Assembly (NCBI GenBank): GCA_002749535.1
Contig: MZZL01000047.1
Location: 152,042-216,041, forward strand
Reading direction: 5' to 3'
Source of the DNA: Apophysomyces variabilis
Taxonomy: Eukaryota > Mucoromycota > Mucoromycetes > Mucorales > Mucoraceae
DNA length: 64,000 nucleotides
Shown here piece after piece: positions 59,817-64,000 of this stretch. Both the position numbers and the translations under genes were made by a program. Position 1 is the stretch's first letter. Every line of letters begins with the position of its first letter. Below the pieces are notes generated by a model, which worked only from the letters and a program-made list of their open reading frames with translations, was not told the DNA's origin and searched no databases.

Positions 59817-62800
59817 TTAGCAAAAAGAGTCTTTGCGTTCATGCGCCGATTCCGGCTCCGACAATACCCCCTCCCGAGAGTCTTGGTCGTCCTCGAGCAA
59901 GAGGGATAGAAGGTAAACCGAGTCCGAGAACTGGAGTTCTGATCGCATGGCAGCGCGGGCCGTAGTGGGGTCGTACCATGGGGCGTGCGGCTCTTGGTTA
60001 TCCTTGATGTAAATGGGTCTAAGGCGGTCGGTATGGACCCAAGAGGCGTAAGGTTTACCGTTCATATCGGCGAGTTTGTAGATGTCGGTGTCGTGGTTGC
60101 ATTCGAGAACCTTGTAAGGGCCCTTCCAGTTGTATTCAAGTCCAAATTTATTTTCGTGTCGCATAAGGACATGATCACCGGAATTGAACACTTGGTGTTT
60201 GGTGTGCCAATCCCATCGATTCTTGTCCTTGATACGGTCAGCGTGGGATTTCTCCTGGGCGAGTGCGCGGGCTTGTCGTAACTGTCGTAGTGAAGGAATT
60301 CGGCTATCCACGATATCTTGTTCGTTGGTCGAAATTTCTCTTGTAACAAATGGATGGAGAAAGTCACCAGGAAGAACTGGGTCTTGACCGTAAACCAGAT
60401 AGAAAGGACTGACACCAGTGGTACGGTGTTTACGAATGCGGGCAGCAAGGAGGGCAGCGTCAATATACTCGTCCCATCGATGTATTTCGCCATGAACGTA
60501 TTTGCGCAACATCTGTTTGAGTATTCCGTTGGTTCGTTCGCACTTGCCATTCGAACGTGGATGAAACGCCGAAGTAAGATTATGCTTGAGCTTGAGGCGG
60601 CCAAGGTAACTGTTCAGAACTTTGGACATGAAATTTGTTCCTCGATCGGTGACAACTTCTATAGGACAACCGAAACGAGTAACAATTTCTTCGTATAGGA
60701 AACGAGCAATGGCATCACCTGTGGCATCGGGGACGGCGCGTGCTATCGGATAACTTGTGTTGTAGTCGACAGCAACAAGTAGCCACCGGTTACCATGGTT
60801 CGTCGTGGGAAGTTCGCCAATAAAGTCTAAGTGCCACCGTGCAAATGGAGGTGGAATTTCGGTCAAGTGCATGGGCGAACGATGCGCGTTACGGTCAGCG
60901 TTCGAGGCGAGTTGACATTCAGGGCATTCGGATAACCAGGTCTTGATATCGTCTTTCATATTGGGCCACCACCATCGTTTCCGGATAATGTCGTGAACGG
61001 TAGTAACTCCTTGATGGCCAAAACCACGGTGAACATGTTGTACAGTATCGGCACGTCGGGCAAAGGTCAGGAATTGGATTTCTTTGACGGTATCACCAGC
61101 CTTGACTTTCCGGAAGACCTTACCATCGCGAACAACGAACATGTCTTTACGCTGAGCCATAAGATCCTTGTAGGACGGCGGCCAGTTTTCCTCGGGTTGG
61201 GCATAGAAGCGTGGCCAGTCAGATTCTTGAATTGCCTTTTTGGCGATAGCATACAGATGGTCGGGTTCCATGGATAAGTCAGCTGGCGTGCAAGTAGGAC
61301 CGTCCCGTCGAGAGAGCAGATCGGGAATGTGATTCTCCTTTCCGGGTTTGTACAGTATGGTCGGATCATACAGCTCTAATTCAGCGATCCATCGGGTCAG
61401 GCGAGGCGTTGGTTTCTGCTGAGACCGGAAATACTTGAGCGGATGGTGGTCCGTGTACACCGTATATGGGCGTCCTTCGATAAAGCAGCGCCATGTACGT
61501 AGTGCATGCAAGATACCTAATAATTCTCGTTCCTGAGCCGGATAGTTCCGTTCCGTCGAGGACAACTTCTTCGATTCAAACGCCAGAGGATGTAAGTTAC
61601 CGTCAGGGCCTTGCTGGAGGAGGACAGCTCCTATACCAAAATCGGAAGCATCGGTTTCAATGACATAGGGCAATTCCGGGTTTGGAGGCTGGAGAACCGG
61701 GGCATCCATCATGCGGGACTTGATTTCGTCAAATGCAGAGTGGCATTCAGGGGTCCAAACAATCGGTCTTCTTTTCGCACCTGTACCTTTCGTCAAGTCG
61801 GTCAACGGGGCCGCAATGCTCGCAAAGTCCTTGATAAACCGCCGATAATGAGAACCGAGGCCGATGAATTGACGTACTTCTTGGACGTTTGTTGGTTGCG
61901 GCCATTCTTGAATCGCTTCTACCTTGGACTTGGCAGGCAGGATACCGTCGGCGCTAATTTGGAAACCCAGGAACTCTAAGGATTGCTTGTTGAACTCACA
62001 TTTTTTTAGGTTGGCGTACAGTTGAGCTTTGCGAAGTCGTTCGAGAACCATCCGGACATGCTCGCGATGTTCCTCCTCGGAGCGGCTGTATATAAGGATA
62101 TCGTCGAGGTACACGAGTACGAACTTGTCCAGGTAGTCGCCAAGAACGGAGTTCATGAGCCGTTGGAATGTCGGTGGTGCATTGGTGAGGCCAAAGGGAA
62201 GTACTAGGAATTCATAGGAACCGTATCTTGTATTGAAAGCAGTCTTGGGCACATCCTCAGGACGAATCTTGACTTGATGGTAACCACTTTTAAGGTCGAT
62301 ACTAGAGAAGTACTTCGCCTTTCCCAACCGTTCGAGACATTCGTCGATTCGTGGTAGTGGATGAGAGTTGCGCTGAGTAACCTGATTGATGGCACGGTAG
62401 TCAATACACATGCGCATCGAGCCATCCTTCTTGCGGACAAAAAGCACAGGGGCACCCCACGGGGAATTGCTCGGTCGGATCAACTTAAGGTCGAGGAGTT
62501 CGCGTAGCTGTTTTCTTAGTTCGTCCAATTCGAGCGGGCTCATCTTGAACGGTTGGCGGTTAATGGGTCGTGCGTCGCCAGTGTCTATTACATGTTCGAC
62601 GTCGCGGTCCGGGGGTAGTCCAGGTAAGGTGTCTTTGAAGACGTCCGAATACTCTTCTTGTATTTCATGGAAGTTTCCATTATTGTCACGTTTCTTGTCG
62701 TCGGTATAATATGCCACGAAGATCTCGTCGACTTGGCCCTTGCATTCCATTCGTTTCAGTTGTCTGTGGGATATCAGAGCAAGTGTGCCGTCCAATGATT

Positions 62801-63370
62801 GGTCTTGATGCGTTATCGGGTTCAACGTGAAACGAAGGTTGCCTTGTACTAGTTCCCATGTGCCGTTTGCCCAGTTCGTTGGAGTAGGGGCCACATGCTT
62901 GAACCAATCTTGGCCGAGGATGATGTCGAACTTTGTATCCAGGACATACGCTTGCCAAGTTTGACGGAATCCTCCGGCCAGTTCGAGATCAAAGGTTACT
63001 TTGGTGCTGATATCGAGCGTGTGGCCTCCTGCTGTCTCCACTGATCGTTTTTGCACTTTCTCGTGTACCGCGCCTTGACACATTCGCGGAGAGATATATG
63101 AAGTACTGGCTCCGGTATCCAACAACACGTTTGCTAATCGACCGTTACAGACCATGGAGTACAGGGGCAATTCGGTATTCTTTATTGTATTTAGTCTATC
63201 AATATGTTGCAGGTCATCTTGGATAGTTCCAGGTAGTGTGTTGTCTGTGTGCGTCTCTTGTTTTCCGGTTAAATCGATCAACGGCGCCTCAGTGTCTTTC
63301 AAATCCACAGTGTGAAGGGATGGACGTTCGCGCGACGGGACTCCCTTCAATCCCGACGCGCCTGGCCTTT
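59817..63370 (-). CDS. pol: Ty3/gypsy Pol polyprotein (PR-RT-RH-INT), expressed by -1 frameshift
   Basis: Open for about 1180 codons without a stop; no ATG is needed because entry is by frameshift from gag at 63368-63374. Counting from 63350: aspartic protease LLDTGAS (Asp78), then RT with MRMCIDYRAINQVT, LPFGLTNAPPTFQ and the active site FVLVYLDDILIYS. RNase H follows (VIETDASDFGIGAVLLQQ, YTVYTDHHPLKYF), then integrase with the HHCC zinc site (HRGFGH ... CPECQ) and D,D,E catalytic residues (WHLDFIGEL; VVTDRGTNF; FHPRSNGKCERTNG). The C-terminus has no chromodomain that I can recognise; it ends in an acidic Ser/Glu-rich tail. Integrity of all catalytic motifs implies potential activity. Plus-strand frames overlapping it are shadows. 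Confidence 0.95.
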
Positions 63371-63374
63371 TAAA
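63330..63374 (-). promoter_or_regulatory. programmed -1 ribosomal frameshift signal between gag and pol
   Basis: On the minus strand T-TTA-AAA (63374-63368), in the X-XXY-YYZ phase relative to gag, is followed by a 6-nt spacer (GGCCAG). Then come 11-nt arms GCGCGTCGGGA (63361-63351) and TCCCGTCGCGC (63340-63330), which pair with a single T-T mismatch around a 10-nt loop. The gag stop lies inside the loop. A -1 slip puts ribosomes in the pol frame. Confidence 0.8.
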
Positions 63375-64000
63375 TGGTTGGATCGACCGGAAACTCGAGG
63401 GCGAAAACGTAAATCATCGGGGAGAGGCGGTAAAGCACAGTTGCGAGCGAGATGTCCGGTGTTGCCGCAATTGAAGCAAGTTCTGGGTACTTGACGGTCT
63501 TGTCCAACAACTTGTTGTGGTCTTGAGCGAGCATTGTTCTGGTAACGGTTACCATTGCGGGGAACGATCGCATCAAGTTCCATTGGCGCGGGGTCGGTAG
63601 ATCGATACATGGCGTTTTCAGTATTGACAAACATGGAACGGCCGCGGAGTCCTTGAGCGCATTCTTCGGCTGCCTCGAATGCTTCGGCCGCCCGGTATGC
63701 TTCTACTAGTGTTTGCGGGTTCTTCAGTAAGACTTGCAGACGGGCTGTATACTGCAGTCCCTGAATAAAATGATCCACCGCATCTTCTTCGTACATGTCT
63801 TGAAGATCGAGCATGATGTCACGGAATGCAACGATGTATTCGCGGATCGATCGGGTTTGCTGGAGTTCCTTAATGCGTTGTCGAGCCAGTTTAGAAGCGT
63901 TACTGGGCTTAAACTCGGCGCGGAAAAGGTCTTTAAAATCTCGCCAGGTGGTTGGAATAGCGCTTTCACCGTTTTCGTTGATTGTTGTTTCGAGATGTCG
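63347..64000 (-). CDS. gag: Ty3/gypsy Gag, partial (5' end beyond the window)
   Basis: The frame is open from the window edge to the TGA at 63349-63347. It shows the retrotransposon capsid pattern TTWRDFKDLFRAEFKPSNAS, then KLARQRIKELQQTRSIREYI, then FRDIMLDLQDMYEEDAVDHF with FIQGL. A zinc knuckle near the C-terminus (CFNCGNTGHLARNC, a C-x2-C-x4-H-x4-C box) binds nucleic acid. The last codons overlap the start of pol, which is in the -1 frame. Confidence 0.9.
   Translation of the reverse strand, partial: RHLETTINENGESAIPTTWRDFKDLFRAEFKPSNASKLARQRIKELQQTRSIREYIVAFRDIMLDLQDMYEEDAVDHFIQGLQYTARLQVLLKNPQTLVEAYRAAEAFEAAEECAQGLRGRSMFVNTENAMYRSTDPAPMELDAIVPRNGNRYQNNARSRPQQVVGQDRQVPRTCFNCGNTGHLARNCALPPLPDDLRFRPRVSGRSNHLKGQARRD

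Larger units (their letters stand above)
59316..64000 (-). mobile_element. Ty3/gypsy LTR retrotransposon, truncated by the window edge
   Basis: Gag (zinc knuckle) and pol (protease, RT, RNase H, integrase in Ty3/gypsy order) on the minus strand. Left of the pol stop lies an AT-rich, TATA- and AATAAA-containing tract that should include the 3' LTR. The 5' LTR, primer-binding site and gag start are outside the window, so the LTR ends cannot be fixed by pairing. The pol frame is intact, suggesting a young insertion. Confidence 0.85.

Noticed and set aside
59817..62709. Plus-strand frames over pol
   Set aside because: Shadows of the intact Ty3/gypsy pol frame.

Overview
The window looks like nuclear DNA of a fungus, most likely an early-diverging filamentous one (Mucoromycota is my best inference). 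It has intron-rich genes with short introns (about 45-90 nt), moderately AT-rich DNA, a CSL (CBF1/RBPJ-type) transcription factor, an Arp2/3 subunit, dynein light chain, copper-fist and chitin deacetylase genes, and a Ty3/gypsy retrotransposon. Nothing here is bacterial: there are no operons, Shine-Dalgarno sites or CRISPR. All multi-exon models were spliced by hand from GT-AG (and three GC-AG) sites with reading-frame bookkeeping; there is no transcript evidence.

Layout. 0-10.5 kb: a small GPI-type secreted protein (-), a MARVEL membrane protein (+), a mitochondrial MCUR1/CCDC90-type coiled-coil protein (+), a small unknown gene (+), a two-FAS1-domain cell-surface protein (+), a zinc-finger fragment resembling the C-terminus of RPA-interacting proteins (-), and a small centrosomin-motif (CM1) protein carrying four tandem dynein-light-chain (LC8) recognition motifs (+). 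10.5-14.9 kb: gene-poor. 14.9-24 kb: a cyclic-nucleotide phosphodiesterase with an N-terminal response-regulator receiver-like domain (+), convergent with a CSL transcription factor (-). 27-31.2 kb: a disordered acidic protein (+) convergent with mitochondrial Hsp70 (-), which has a heat-shock-element-like palindrome upstream. 34.9-40.4 kb: a tiny C2H2 protein (+), then a DUF4396 protein, an STK32/YANK-type AGC kinase and ARPC2, all on the minus strand. 42.1-50.8 kb: 1-acylglycerol-3-phosphate acyltransferase (+), a Tc1/IS630-type transposase relic (-), a 26-exon M16 metallopeptidase (+) that needs a 2-nt exon, and a Tctex-type dynein light chain (-). 51.6-56.3 kb: minus-strand copper-fist regulator, membrane protein, HAD phosphatase-like protein and GPI-anchored chitin/polysaccharide deacetylase. 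59.3-64 kb: a Ty3/gypsy element on the minus strand that runs off the right edge, with an intact pol and a textbook-looking -1 frameshift signal between gag and pol.

How things fit together: several genes concern the cell surface (chitin deacetylase, FAS1, GPI protein, MARVEL), the cytoskeleton (ARPC2, Tctex light chain, CM1/LC8-motif protein), signalling (receiver-PDE, STK32 kinase, CSL, copper fist) and mitochondria (Hsp70, MCUR1-type). They are ordinary neighbours rather than one pathway. The most noteworthy items are the CM1-LC8-motif protein, the receiver-PDE fusion, the 2-nt microexon, the gag-pol frameshift cassette and three GC-AG introns. Several coding-like islands in gene-poor stretches (2.2, 11.5, 25.2-26.2, 41.8, 44.2-44.8 and 57.2-57.9 kb) remain unassigned and are reported with low confidence.
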